Positions 11,753 through 23,625 of a stretch of 64,000 nt of DNA are shown piece by piece. The position numbers were made by a program, and so were the translations under genes. The notes under the pieces were generated by a model. The model saw only the letters and a list, made by a program, of their open reading frames with translations. It was not told the origin of the DNA and did no database searches. Positions within the stretch are counted from its first letter, which is position 1, and every line of letters begins with the position of its first letter. This DNA is from Neostapfia colusana (taxonomy: Eukaryota > Streptophyta > Magnoliopsida > Poales > Poaceae): positions 41,388,699 to 41,452,698 of the forward strand of contig JASWHV010000013.1 in the NCBI GenBank assembly GCA_030760725.1. The letters run 5' to 3'.

Positions 11753-12001
11753 GTTCATGGAGACCCGGGCAACGCCTGTGACGGAGCCCTCAAGAATAAT
11801 ATTCCGCTGCTAGTTTATTTACTTGTGATGAACTTATTATTGTCCATCGAGACATTTGCTATGTAAGACTTATTTATATTCGACACCTGGCTTGTAATAA
11901 ATGATGCTTCACTATTTGTCATCACATGTATGAGAAAATGATCCTGGCATACATGTGATATTCACTCGGTTGTTCTTCGGAAAAACTGGGTGTGACAGAG
12001 G

Positions 12002-12015
12002 TGGTATCAGAGCCA
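12002..12015 (+). other. Primer-binding site of element B
   Basis: TGGTATCAGAGCCA, complementary to initiator tRNA-Met, four bases after the LTR end. The rest of the leader (to 12214) shows no coding frame and ends in a pyrimidine-rich run with TTTTAG directly before the ORF0 ATG. Confidence 0.9.
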
Positions 12016-12214
12016 AGGTTGCCCGTAGGAACATGAACCTAGGTAGAAATGGACGTATTTAAGGGCCCTATATTCTTAAAAACTATTTTCCAAGGTGTGG
12101 GTTGAAAAGTGTTATTTAAGGAGTCATTTTCTTCATCTTACCCCAACTTTCATTCAAAATAGGATTTTTGTTTGAGAGTTTATCTAACCTAATTTTAAAT
12201 TCTTTTTGTTTTAG

Positions 12215-12994
12215 ATGGTTCGCATGATTCGCACCACTCGCAAGTCCACAGGAGGGAGAGTTCCCGTAGTTGCCCTTGCCGAAAAAGAGGAGAGCCGTCC
12301 GGTGACGTACCTTTCCTACGGATTGGCAGTAGGAGGCTTATTGCGCCGTCTTCGGCGTATGCTCGAAGCCGCCGGCAACACGGGCAAGCTAATTATCCAC
12401 TATAACTCCACCAGGACCATCCGTGAGAAGAGGGAAGAATGGAGCTCAGAGATGAGGATTATACACGAAAATCAGCTGCTTAAGATTCACCACTCTCCAG
12501 CTTGTCGGGCAACACAGGTCGATGCGGAGAAAGATGTCAACTGGGAGGCCATCACCTGCCAGAGTCACATCTATCGTCGCCACTTGGACAAAACTGAGTA
12601 CATGTATGTCCTCCAACGTGAGAGTGGTACCACAGAGTACAAGTACCCGCCAGTGCAGCAAGGGACTTCCCATGAGCACATGGACTTGTGCTTGGAGGAT
12701 GCTGCTATGCTCAGCACTCGACTGCAGGAGTGTCAACAAGAGCTTCAGGATGTCCGGGACACCCTGAAGGAAACGGAGGCGTTGCTGCGAACCTGTTTGA
12801 GGGCGAGAGAAAGAGGAGATGGGAATGAACTGTGTGTCACTGTGAATGATACATGGACTCCTGACTCCCCAGATCGCCGAGCGATCAGGCGTCATCGCAC
12901 TTCTCCACCAGCAGCCTCCCCACCCAAAGCAGAGTCAGAAGGCAGCCGAAATGATGAGGAAGATCCCGAGGAGCCAGCTCAAGAAAACGAGTAG
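12215..12994 (+). CDS. ORF0 of element B, upstream of gag; coiled coil and acidic tail
   Basis: An intact 259-residue frame between the PBS and gag. The N-terminal ~60 residues are basic. A middle region has several Tyr/His/Cys residues. Residues ~150-200 form a likely coiled coil (Leu/Glu/Gln-rich, e.g. LQECQQELQDVRDTLKETE), and the C-terminal ~40 residues are Ser/Pro then strongly acidic (ending EDPEEPAQENE). No signal peptide or membrane segment is seen. The start is the ATG immediately after CTTTTTGTTTTAG, which looks like a splice acceptor. Element A has an ORF in the same place with a coiled coil and a Glu/Pro tail but little sequence identity. I do not recognise a family and infer no function; being intact in a young element suggests it was under selection in the parent copy. 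Confidence 0.65.
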   Translation: MVRMIRTTRKSTGGRVPVVALAEKEESRPVTYLSYGLAVGGLLRRLRRMLEAAGNTGKLIIHYNSTRTIREKREEWSSEMRIIHENQLLKIHHSPACRATQVDAEKDVNWEAITCQSHIYRRHLDKTEYMYVLQRESGTTEYKYPPVQQGTSHEHMDLCLEDAAMLSTRLQECQQELQDVRDTLKETEALLRTCLRARERGDGNELCVTVNDTWTPDSPDRRAIRRHRTSPPAASPPKAESEGSRNDEEDPEEPAQENE

Positions 12995-13298
12995 TGTAGA
13001 GTCTTTCCCTTAGTTAGCAAGATGCCGAATAGTCGAGTCGTTACGTTAAGTTAAGGGTGTGTTAATGCTTGGTGAGTGACGTGAGTTGTGGAAGCCATGA
13101 GCAATTGTCCACAGCCTCGTCTTCAGATTGTTTTGCTTTGGTGTGTGAACCCACAGGAAATAATATTACCTTCATTTTTGTGTGAGAAATGAACCCTCAG
13201 AAAAGTATAACAAAGCCTCAACACTTCAAAGTACAAACAAATGAAAGTAGTAAGATGATACTAAATGCTTTCAAATTAACATTGGTTGATTCTGCCAG

Positions 13299-16200
13299 AT
13301 GGCCGGAAGAGGAAAAGGACGTGCTGCCAACCCCGCCAACAACAACGATGAGGCATGCAACCCTTATCTTTCTGGAGGCCAGGACCGGGGTGGTCGCCGT
13401 GAAGGAGTTGATCCCTTCCACCAAATGCTGGAGAATCAGAATCAGCTCATCCAGAACTTGACTCAAGTGGTGGCCAACTTGCATCAAGTTCCACCTCCAC
13501 AAGCTGCACCACGCCAACCAAGGTTGAGTGAGTTTCTAGGAACTCAACCTCCAAAGTTTGCAAGTGCTGCTGAACCTCTGGAGGCAGATGATTGGCTGAA
13601 GACCATTGAAAGTAAGATGAGGATCATACAGTGCCAAGGGTATGAAAGGGTGCTGTTTGCCTATCATCAATTGCATGGACCTGCTGCTGATTGGTGGACC
13701 GCCTACGTGGCCGCCCATCATGACCCTGAGAACATCACTTGGGAAGAGTTCAAACGTAGCTTCCGCAACCATTACATCCCAAGAGGTGAACTCAAAAACA
13801 AGAGGAAGGCGTTTTTGGGACTGCAGCAGGGAAACATGACGGTGAGGGAATACCTCACTAAATTTACTCAACTATCCCGTTATGCCCCACGAGACATAGA
13901 GACTGATGAGCAGAAACAAGATTGTTTCGTGGAAGGACATACCGCGGAGATGCAGTGTGCAATGTCCTCAAATGAGTATGAAAGCTTCCAAAAGATGGTG
14001 GACAGAGTATTTGTGGTAGAAAGGAAGCTAAAGGCCTTGGAAAATGAGAATAAGAGGAAGGCCGGGTGGTCACATCAAGCCTCAGGAAGCAACACCAGCC
14101 CACGTATGATGCAGCAACCTACGGGGCAGACGAGCCGTGCTGCGGTACCCTATTCAGCACCAAGAGGGTACAACCCAAACTACAGGCCTCCCGCAGCACC
14201 AGCACAGCCGCAACGTCAGTTTGTGCAGCAGCCTCGCCCCGCATATCCACCTCGACCAGCAGTGCAGGGACCCCCAAACCAACTCCAAGACAACAAAGGC
14301 CAGGCATCTAAGGTTGGGGTGCAATGTTTTAGCTGTGGTGAAGTGAGGCACTACGCCCATAAATGCCCAAAGAAGAAGCCTGCGCAGCCACAACAGCAGA
14401 ATGTAATGAGAGGACGGGTGAACCACGTCACTATGGAGGAAGCACAAGAGGCACCCGACGTGGTAGTTGGTAAGTTTCCTGCCAATTTACACCTTGCAAC
14501 CCTGCTGTTTGATTCTGGTGCTACCCACTCGTTCATTGCTCAAGGGTTTGTTAAGAAGCATGACCTAGCAACCACACAAATGAACCATATGCTAGCTGTA
14601 AACTCTCCAGGTGGAGAAATAAGGACAAAACAAGTGTGTCCCAAAGTGAACCTAGACATTAATGGGGTAGTATTTACTGCTAACCTCATAGTGATAGATT
14701 CACAAGGGATAGATATTATTTTGGGTATGGATTGGTTGACCAAACATAAAGGAATCATCCATTGTTCGACCAGAACGGTGGAACTAACTCACCCTAGTGG
14801 CACAAGAGTAAAGTTCATAACGATACACGAGCCTAGGAGGGACATTAAATTAAATCAAGTTGAGGTGAAAGTTGAGGAAATCAGGACTATCAGGGAATAT
14901 CCAGATGTTTTTCCGGAGGAGTTGCCAGGTATGCCTCCCGACCGTGAAGTGGAATTCGCAATTGAGCTAGTACCGGGAACAGCCCCGATATACAAGAGAC
15001 CTTATCGGATGGACTCCAAGCAGCTAGAAGAACTCAAGGATCATTTGAGAGAATTGACGGAGAAGGAGTATATTCGCCCTAGTTCCTCACCATGGGGAGC
15101 TCCGGTGATATTTGTGCCCAAGAAAGACGGAACCCAAAGGTTATGCGTGGATTACCGTGCTTTGAATGAGGTAACCATCAAGAACAAGTACCCATTGCCT
15201 CGCATTGAAGACTTGTTTGATCAGTTGAGGGGAGCTTGTGTGTTCTCGAAAATTGATCTCAGGTCGGGATACCACCAACTCAAGATAAGGCAATCTGATA
15301 TTCCCAAGACAGCTTTCGTATCTCGGTACGGACTGTATGAATACACTGTCATGCCTTTCGGGCTAATCAATGCCCCGGCATACTTCATGTATCTCATGAA
15401 CAAGGTATTCATGGAATATCTGGACAAATTTGTGGTGGTTTTCATAGATGACATTCTCGTCTTCTCCAAAGATGAAGAAGAACATGAGAAACATCTAAGG
15501 TTGGTGTTGCAGAGGCTGAGAGAACACCAACTATATGTCAAGTTGAGCAAGTGTGAGTTTTGGCTGAAGAGAGTTCCCTTTTTAGGACATATAATCTCGG
15601 AGGGAGGAATCTCCGTAGATCCCGCCAAAATCGAGGATATCCAGAAGTGGAAGACCCCTGAAAATGTCGGGGAAGTTCGAAGCTTTTTGGGATTGGCTGG
15701 GTACTATCGACGGTTTATTGAGGGATTCTCCAAGATCTCGAGACCTCTCACCAAACTGTTGGAGAAGGGAATCACATTCACCTGGACGCCACAGTGCGAG
15801 ACGAGCTTTCAGGAGCTAAAGAAGAGATTGACAACAACCCCAGTGTTGGTTATGCCAGATATGCAGAAGAATTTACAGTGTACTGCGATGCCTCTGGAAA
15901 CGGGTTGGGATGTGTTCTCATGCAAGAAGGACATGTCGTGGCTTATGCATCCCGGCAGCTTCGGAAACACGAGAAAAACTATCCTACACATGACCTAGAA
16001 CTAGCCGCAGTGGTACACGCGTTGAAAATTTGGCGACACTATTTGATGGGGAAGAGGACAGAGATATATACAGATCATAAGAGTTTATAGTACATTTTCA
16101 CATAGCCAGATCTCAACCTCAGACAAAGGAGATGGTTAGAGCTAATCAATGACTTTGATGTGGGCATCAACTATCATCCTGGGAAAGCAAACGTAGTGGC

Positions 16201-17767
16201 CGATGCTTTGAGTCGGAAAGTGCAGGTCAATAAGTTGAGCTTGAAGGACATGCCTGCAGAATTGAAGGACGAGGTTATAAGGCTTAATCTATGTCTAGTA
16301 AATAGTGGTGAAGCCATCGCCATGAAAGTGGACTCCACACCCGAGCGAGACATACGCGAGGGCCAAAAGAATGATGAGAAGATACAAGAGATCAGGCAGC
16401 TCATCAAGGAAAATAAAGCTCCTGGTTTTAGAGAGGATGAACAAGGAACGGTGTGGCACAGGAAAAGAATCTGTGTGCCAGAAGTAAAGGAGATCCGTGA
16501 ATTGATTTTGAAGGAGGCTCATGATTCCGACTATTCCATTCATCCTGGGAGTACGAAGATGTACCAGGACCTCAAGAGCAGGTATTGGTGGTATGGCATG
16601 AAGCGAGATGTCGCGGAACATGTTGCCCTATGTGACACATGTCAGTTGGTGAAAGCAGAACATCAATGACCCGCGGGATTATTGCAACCACTCAAAGTGC
16701 CTGAATGGAAATGGGAAGAAATCAGCATGGATTTCGTCGTGGGATTGCCTAGGACCCAATCAGGGTATGATTCAATATGGGTCATCATTGATAGGCTAAC
16801 CAAGGTAGCTCATTTCATCCCCGTGAAAGAAAGCTACAACGGATCCAAATTGGCAGAATTGTACATGTCAAGGATCGTGTGTTACCATGGAGTGCCAAAG
16901 AAGATAGTGTCGGACCGAGGGACACAGTTCACCTCGAGGTTTTGGCAGAAGTTGCATGAAACCATGGGAACCCATCTGAACTTCAGCTCTGCCTATCATC
17001 CCCAAACTGACGGGCAGACGGAAAGAACCAATTAGATCATTGAAGATATGTTTAGGGCATGTGCACTCAAAAACAATAGGAGTTGGGACAAGAACTTACC
17101 GTATGCGGAGTTTTCCTATAACAACAGCTATCAAGCTAGTATGAAGATGTCACCGTTTGAAGCTTTGTATGGAAGGAAGTGCAGAACTCCCCTATTTTGG
17201 AACCAAACAGGAGAAAGTAAAGTGTTTGGTCCAGAAGTGCTACAAGAAGCCGAGGCGAAGGTGAGGGAGATTCGCAACAACTTGAGGATAACACAGACAC
17301 GCCAAAAGAGTTATGCTGATGTACGAAGAAGAGAGCTCGTTTTCAACGTGGGAGACTATGTTTATCTCAAGGTGTCCCCTATCAGAGGACTTCGTAGGTT
17401 CAAGGTGAAAGGGAAGTTGTCACCTCGATACATCGGACCCTTTCAAGTTTTGGAAAGGAAAGGCGAAGTGGCGTATCAACTAGAGTTACCGGTTCATCTA
17501 TCGGATGTGCACGATGTATTCCATGTGTCACAACTTAAGAAATGTCTGAGGACGCCTGAAGAAGTGTTACCCATGAATGAAGTGGATGTAGCTGAGGATT
17601 TGTCTTATGCCGAGCAACCATACAAGATTTTGGAGACAATGGAACGCCTCACCAGAAATAAAAGAATCCGGATGTGCAAGGTGCAGTGGAAGCATCACTC
17701 AGAAGAGGAAGCCACCTAGGAGTGGGAAGATGAGCTCAAGGCACAATTTCCGGAATTGTTTTCTTAG
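13299..17767 (+). pseudogene. gag-pol of element B (Tekay/Del chromovirus), decayed in its 3' half
   Basis: The ATG at 13299 follows TTCTGCCAG, an acceptor-like site. Gag core residues ~95-200; zinc knuckle CFSCGEVRHYAHKC at 343-356; protease LLFDSGATHSF near 405; RT from ~540 with FIDD at 715-718 (15441-15452). One frameshift near 15870 separates RT from RNase H (VYCDASGNGLGC). Further on come the integrase HHCC finger, the DDE core (SDRGTQF, GQTERTN) and a C-terminal chromodomain. Stops lie at 16088 (TAG), 16103 (TAG for CAG), 16667 (TGA for CGA), 17033 (TAG for CAG) and 17717 (TAG for TGG). The product would be the structural protein and replication enzymes of the virus-like particle. All catalytic motifs seen are intact, but this copy cannot make full-length Pol. 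Confidence 0.9.
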
Positions 17768-17774
17768 AAACACC

Positions 17775-17812
17775 AATCTCGAGGACGAGATTTCTTTTAA
17801 GGGGGGTAGAGC
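17775..17812 (+). other. Hairpin plus polypurine tract of element B
   Basis: AATCTCG (17775-17781), loop AGGA, CGAGATT (17786-17792) form a 7-bp hairpin. It is followed by TTTTAAGGGGGG, the plus-strand primer tract, just before the 3' LTR. Confidence 0.75.
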
Positions 17813-20800
17813 TGTAACACCCCAAAATTTTGATTCAAAACCTTAAATCATGTTAAGAGGGGAATTTAAAATTTTTTGGACGTGTTGCATGTTTTGCAAA
17901 AATTCAAATTCAAACTGGAATTCAAATTAAACTCAAATCAGAAAAGAAATGGAAAAAGAAAAAGAGAAAACAGAAAAAAAACCGGCCAGTGGGCCGAAAC
18001 CCACCAGCCGGCCCAACTTACCCCGCGCCAGCCCGCAGCCGCGCGCCCGCGCTCTCTCACACTGACAGGCGGGACCCACCGATCTTCGTCTACCTCGCGC
18101 CGCGCCGAACTCCCCCGCGCCCGAATCGAAACCGATCGGGATTTCGACATAAACCCCGCTGAGTTCTGTTCGTAGCCGACGCGGACATGATCTAAACCAC
18201 CCCGCCGCCCTCCCCTGTCTATAAAAACCCCGGCCTCGTTCTGTTTTTCCCACGCGATCGCCGATTTTTACTCCGGTGAGAACCGAGACTTCTCCGGTGA
18301 ATTCTGGCTGATCTAAGCTCGGAAACTCCGATCTAACTCGCTGGTCTTGATCCACCGCCTCCGGGGAACCTTGCAGGTGCAGATAACTCGGTGACTTGCG
18401 GTGTAAACACAGCGCCGACGAGCTTCGCCGTGGTTTTGCCTCGGACCTCGCCGCCGATCACCTTCCAGGACCTCCGAGCTCAAGAAAACCCCCGAGGTGA
18501 GATCCCCGACCTCCCCTCTACCGATCTATGCCATAAGATCACAGTTCTAGGCAGAATTCTCGAGGATCCGAAAGTTTCCGGCGAGATCGCCGCTTCCCGC
18601 CGCCGTGCGCCACCGGCAGCGCCGCCCGCGCTCGATCAGAGCGACGTGGCCGCTTGTGCGCCGTTTATTTTAAATCGCACGGTAGGGTTTAAATACCCGC
18701 GTACCGGTTCGGCGTTATAATCTCAGCCGTCGGTTTAAAATCGGACGGTCCACGTCAGCCCCGCGTTATAAAGAATGGAAATATTACGTGCTACCCCCTG
18801 GGGTTCTCGGGAAATAAGAGCTAGCCCCGGAAACTTCTGATCTAGCCCCTGGAACTCCAGAAAATCATGTAAATTCATTTAAAAATCAGTTTTAGCCCCT
18901 GGACTTAATAAAAATTAGGAAAAACACCTCTGATAAGTGTAGCTAGACCCCTGGAAATTTTGAAAATAATATTATAGACCCTGTAGTGGGGTGAGTTTAT
19001 TTTTTTAGCCCTGTTCAGTATTTAATTTAGGAAATTGAATATGTAACTAGTGTTTAAAAGTTAAAAAGTGGGACAAACATATTGTCAAAACTAAGTTAAA
19101 GACTTTCTCAGTGTTTAGGAAATTTTGGAGTGAGATAAAAACATATTTTGGACTGAATTGAATCTGTTTAATTTATTATTCACAATTAGGGACACATTTT
19201 TAAGTAATAAATAGTTTTAGAAAATAGGGAAAATAATTATGAAATAGTTTACATCAGAGGCAAAGGTCAAAATATGTTATTAAATTATTTAGGACCAGAA
19301 CCTATTCTGTTTAGATGAGGTGTATTACTAATTTCATAATAAAATACACAATTATGCATAGGAATATAAATCTGAAAATATAGCAACTAGTAAATGATAA
19401 ATGGAGTTTTTAAAATCCAAAGAGTTCAGTTTAGGGTTGGTAGAAATTATGAAGGCACATATGGGGAAGAAAAATACTTTTCATACATACTTGGTAGTGA
19501 AAAGGTGTAGTAGTTGAATATAAGAAATTTATTGGAAACTCATATATATAGTATGTAAGTATAAATGTGAACACAAAAGTAGGAATCATATACACATGAT
19601 TAAAAGTGCATGCAAGCCACAACTCAACACACATAAAGTATCCACACCACATATAATGGTGAAAAACTTTCATAAATGTGAATGTGTGGTTTGTATGAAG
19701 TAGAAGTGTGAACTATGTCTTATGATTGTTGTTTTTCTTTTGCTATGTGTGATGGTATGATGTAGAACCTGCTCAAGAGCAAGTTATTCCTTTCCAAGAC
19801 CAGGACTACCCATTTCAAGAGCAGCAAGAAGGAGGCAAGTGTCCTTGACCACTTTGATCCTATGCTAGGATGTGTAGCTAGAATTATTTGCATTGTCAAC
19901 TGAAATATGAAACCCATGTTAGGAAGTTTCCCTAGAATTGCATTACCTTGTTTCCTTGTAGCTTGGGTTGGGATTTATTTTATCATGTTATTCATTATTA
20001 TGCATATGCTTATCCATGCTTAGAATGGGATATTTGGGATATGAGATCATTAGTTTATTTTACCATACTCTTGAATGAGATATTGTGAGTTATGTAGAGG
20101 TAGGGATCAAGGCAAGTTGGATGTTTTGGTTGTGTGCTGGGTGCACGAGACTCGGGTTTGTGTTTAGTACTTGCCTGGATCCTAAGGACCGGTTCATGGA
20201 GCATGTAACCTGGCTTTACAGTGCCAACCACATGCTGAGATGGGGCAGCTTGGCCAATTAATTAGGTGTATCCCCGGCGTAGTATGGGTGTGTTGGATGG
20301 TGCGGGGAGTAGGTGTCAGCTGGACTACCATATGAACCGCAAGGCTCAAGAGGGGGGCCACTGCAGCGGGGTTGGAGCCTCTTATATGCTGTTAGGGGTG
20401 AAACCTCAGTGGGCCCACACTCGTCGGGAATCCCTTTGTAAAGGCTTCGTAGTGATCTCCTGGCTATACACCTGGGAAGTGTGAATGTGGTTCGTAGCCA
20501 CTGGCATAATGGAGGTTCTTTTAGTCCACCCGGCAACGGGGAATGAAATCACTACATGTCGGTACAGTGGTACAAACTCTGCAGAGTCAAAACTGTCATG
20601 ACAGCCGTGCTCACGGTCAAGAGCGGCTTGGACTTATTCATGATTAGAGGAGTGATGGTTTTGGAAGTTGTGAATGTTAAGCAGGGAGCTTAACATTGGA
20701 AATGATGTTATGGTTATTTGATTATGATGATGGTATGGGAGCTTGGGACCATTTCACCTGTGTAGTGATGTAGGTGCTTAATAAGCTAAGGTGATAAGTA

Positions 20801-21236
20801 TTAATTGCGTAGTGCCTTAACCATGAGTTCAACCTCTCCTTGTTCTAGCCATGCATGATATAATTTTCCCACACTTGCTGAGTACCATTGGTACTCAACC
20901 TTGCATATTTGTTGATTTATATTGCTGCTCAGGTCAAGATAATGAGGTGGTGTATAATGACCAAGACTTTGGACCCGAAGAAGGTTTCTAGGTTCATGGA
21001 GACCCGGGCAACGCCTGTGACGGAGCCCTCAAGAATAATATTCCGCTGCTAGTTTATTTACTTGTGATGAACTTATTATTGTCCATCGAGACATTTGCTA
21101 TGTAAAACTTATTTATATTCGACACCTGGCTTGTAATAAATAATGCTTCACTATTTGTCATCACATGTATGAGAAAATGATCCTGGCATACATGTGATAT
21201 TCACTCGGTTGTTCTTCGGAAAAACTTGGTGTGACA
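17813..21236 (+). repeat. 3' LTR of element B
   Basis: 3424 bases, nearly identical to 8577-11997. TATA box 18219-18227, exon 2 at 19766-19834, exon 3 at 20933-20991, then ATGCC target duplication. Confidence 0.95.
19766..20991 (+). CDS. LTR-borne acidic peptide exons 2 and 3, 3' LTR copy of element B
   Basis: Exon 2 is 69 bases (19766-19834) with the same AG|GCAAGT donor. The intron is 1098 bases. Exon 3 (20933-20991) ends at the same TAG. The frame is unchanged from the 5' LTR copy apart from one Arg to Gly at the end of exon 2. As in that copy, the start codon is unknown. Confidence 0.4.
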
Positions 21237-22087
21237 ATGCCGCAGTACTTCACCAAGGAAGAAGGCGAGGAGGGGAACAAGACATGGACGATCCATGTCG
21301 AAGATCCTACAGGACCTACGCCACCCGGTTGGGCGCCGTTCACCATCACGGTGAGAGGTAGACAGCCGGAAGAGATGTGGCAAGTGGCAGCTCGCGACAC
21401 CATGTCGCGTTTCTGCCGACTACACGTGAGAGCTATGGAGGGTACTCCATACGCGCTCGTTCCAGTGGAGGGACGGGTTAATCATGTGTGGGAGGGAGGT
21501 ACATGGAGGCAACAAATCCGGTTTGCCCAAGTTACAATCCCACGGAGGCGAACCTTAGTCTCCAGTTGAGGGCTGGGAAGGCCGTGATGGATAGACAAGC
21601 TGTTCATACGCAATGTCTCGCCGTGAAGCTCAAGGAGAGCAACAGCCATGGAGATCATTTCGAGAGTGCTCACAGCGCACTCCTCAATGTTCTCCTTACG
21701 ATGATTAAGCGACTGAACAAACAATATAATCAGTTGCATCGTCTGAAGAAGGCGAACAAGAAAAGCCGTGTCGACATCACGGCTTTGCAACAATAGGTGC
21801 AGGCTCTGACCCAGCAGAACTAGGTCCTTACTCAAGAGTGGGACGACGCTATTGAGGAAGTGCAAGGCTGGGAAGAGGATTACAACCAAGCCATGGACGA
21901 GGTGCACGCGTTGCAAGACCTCGTGCCTCCGGTAATGGGCATACCGGTGGTAGGTGCTGTACCTGTGGTTTTGGGTCTTCCGGCAATGGGAGAACCCGAG
22001 CCGGAAGAGGAGGTTGTGGACCCCGAGCCACTAGCAGAGGTACCGGAGTAGGACGACCTGCAGGAGGTCGAATTCTACTCCGAGTAG
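21237..22087 (+). pseudogene. 3' part of element A ORF0
   Basis: Continues the frame from 8461-8576 after element B (duplicated ATGCC at 21237-21241). It reads YFTKEEGEEGNKTWTIHVED and onward. There is a frameshift near 21535 and TAG stops at 21794 and 21821, each explicable as CAG with C to T. A coiled-coil region (e.g. MIKRLNKQYNQLHRLKKANK) is followed by a Glu/Pro-rich acidic tail (EPEPEEEVVDPEPLAEVPE) and stops at 22049 and 22085. The architecture matches ORF0 of element B. Family unknown. Confidence 0.6.
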
Positions 22088-22360
22088 GAGGTTACCGTTG
22101 CCATGTAGGGCAGCTGAGGTGATGTAACCAAAACTTTTGTAATCGGTGTCATGTCATGTAGACAGTAGTGTATGTATAGGTAGTGATGACATGACACGAA
22201 TTCTCGGAGATCCGAGACTAATATATCTTGTATAAAGTTTATGCTTTATCGATATATGTGAATGTTGTGCAAATTATTCATGCGTCACTTCAAATACTTA
22301 CTGTTTCATATGGAATTTTAAGTATGACATGTGCTGATCGCTGCTGTTTTGAATTTCAGA

Positions 22361-23625
22361 ATGACTCATACTCGTGCCAACCCGGACGTTGGGGGTTCCA
22401 GTCAGGGGGGAGAGACTTCCCAACAACCTCCCGAGGATTCCTCGGGACAGCAGCAACAGCAACAACTGCCACCGCCACCGCCAACGGTTACATTGGCTGA
22501 TATTGTGGCAGCGATAGCGGGCTCTCATCAGCAGTACACGGAGTTGCTGCAAACCTTCATTGCAAATACGTCTTGACCAGAGAGGCGTGAAGATCGTGAG
22601 GAGCACCAACAGAGCTCCTACTCTGACTTTCTGGCTACTCATCCCCCGGTATTCTCAAGGGCGGATGAACCCCTTGATGCGGACAACTGGCTCCGCACGA
22701 TGGAGATGAAGTTCGGGCTGCTCCAAGTGAGTGAGCAGCGCAAGACTCAGTTCGCGGTCCAACAGCTCCAGGGATCCGCGAGCGCGTGGTGGGCGAACTA
22801 CTGTGCTTCACAGACCACCGAGCGAGTTATGACCTGGGCGGAACTCCGGACGGCCTTCAGGGCCTATCACATACCGCCGGGTCTCATGAAGAGGAAGACG
22901 CAGGAGTTCTTAAGCCTGCAGCAAGGGAGCCGGAACGCGCTGGAATACTCCAGGGCGTTCAGTGATCTTACGCTCTATGCTTCATATCACGCAATACCGA
23001 CGAGAAGCGTCAGGATCATTTCTACCAGGGGCTTAGACCGCTCCTGAAGGACAAGCTGGCGATGTTCAATCGCGGCAGCCTCAATGACATTATTGATGCT
23101 GTGATTGTTCAGGAGGACTCCAGCAAGGAGTTAGCGGCGGCGGAAAGGAAGCGAAGCACGCCGCAAAGCAGCGGAGAAGGAGGTGGTCCTTCTCAAAAAT
23201 ACCGGATGGTGAATCGCCCACCATCAGGTCCACGCTGACAGCCACCACAGAGGCCGATGCCATTCCGCAGTCGGCCATATTCCCCACTGGAATTCCGGCT
23301 GGCACTGCCAGTACCACCTCCGCAGCAACAACAGCAGCAGCGGGTGATGCCGCGTGCATATGCACCTCAGCAGCGCATGCCAGTCTTTCGCCCCCCAAGC
23401 ACCGGACCAGCAGCAGGCACATGCTACATGTGTGGTCGCCCAGGACACTTTGCCAACAATTGTCCTGAGAGGCAAGGCGGTGGAGTTGCACCGCAACTTC
23501 CGGGGAGGAATCAGCCCTGGAACCCCACTAATGCGCGGCGGGCAAACCCTAGGCCCGGCACCGTCCACCAACTTGCCATAGAAGACGTGCCGGAGGGAGA
23601 GCCGATCCTTGCGGGTATGTTCTAA
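22361..23625 (+). pseudogene. gag of element A
   Basis: The ATG at 22361 lies one base after GAATTTCAG, an acceptor-like site; the 270 bases between ORF0 and this point show no coding frame. The N-terminus is Gln/Pro-rich. There is a TGA at 22574 (CGA origin likely), then the gag core (FGLLQVSEQRKTQFAVQQLQ, LMKRKTQEFLSLQQG). A frameshift near 22990, a further TGA near 23236 and the zinc knuckle CYMCGRPGHFANNC follow. The family's usual order is kept; the protein cannot be made intact. Confidence 0.85.

Larger units (their letters stand above)
8577..11997 (+). repeat. 5' LTR of element B
   Basis: TGTAACACC...TGTGACA, 3421 bases. Layout: a purine-rich start, a GC-rich promoter and leader block with TATAAAA near 8985, an AT-rich intron-like block, exon 2 (10528-10596), an intron of 1097 bases, exon 3 (11694-11752) and AATAAA at 11896-11901. 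If transcription starts just after the TATA box and ends after AATAAA, R would be about 2.9 kb. Confidence 0.95.
8577..21236 (+). mobile_element. Element B: LTR-to-LTR Tekay/Del-type chromovirus
   Basis: A 12.66 kb element with LTRs of 3421 and 3424 bases, TSD ATGCC, tRNA-Met PBS, ORF0, a gag-pol reading frame ending in a chromodomain, and a hairpin plus PPT. The LTRs start TGTAACACC and end TGTGACA. Visual comparison gives about 1% difference, with more in the GC-rich promoter part, so the insertion is recent. Gag, protease and RT are open in one frame; the rest of pol has one frameshift and several stops, so it is not autonomous now. It lies inside ORF0 of element A. Confidence 0.95.
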
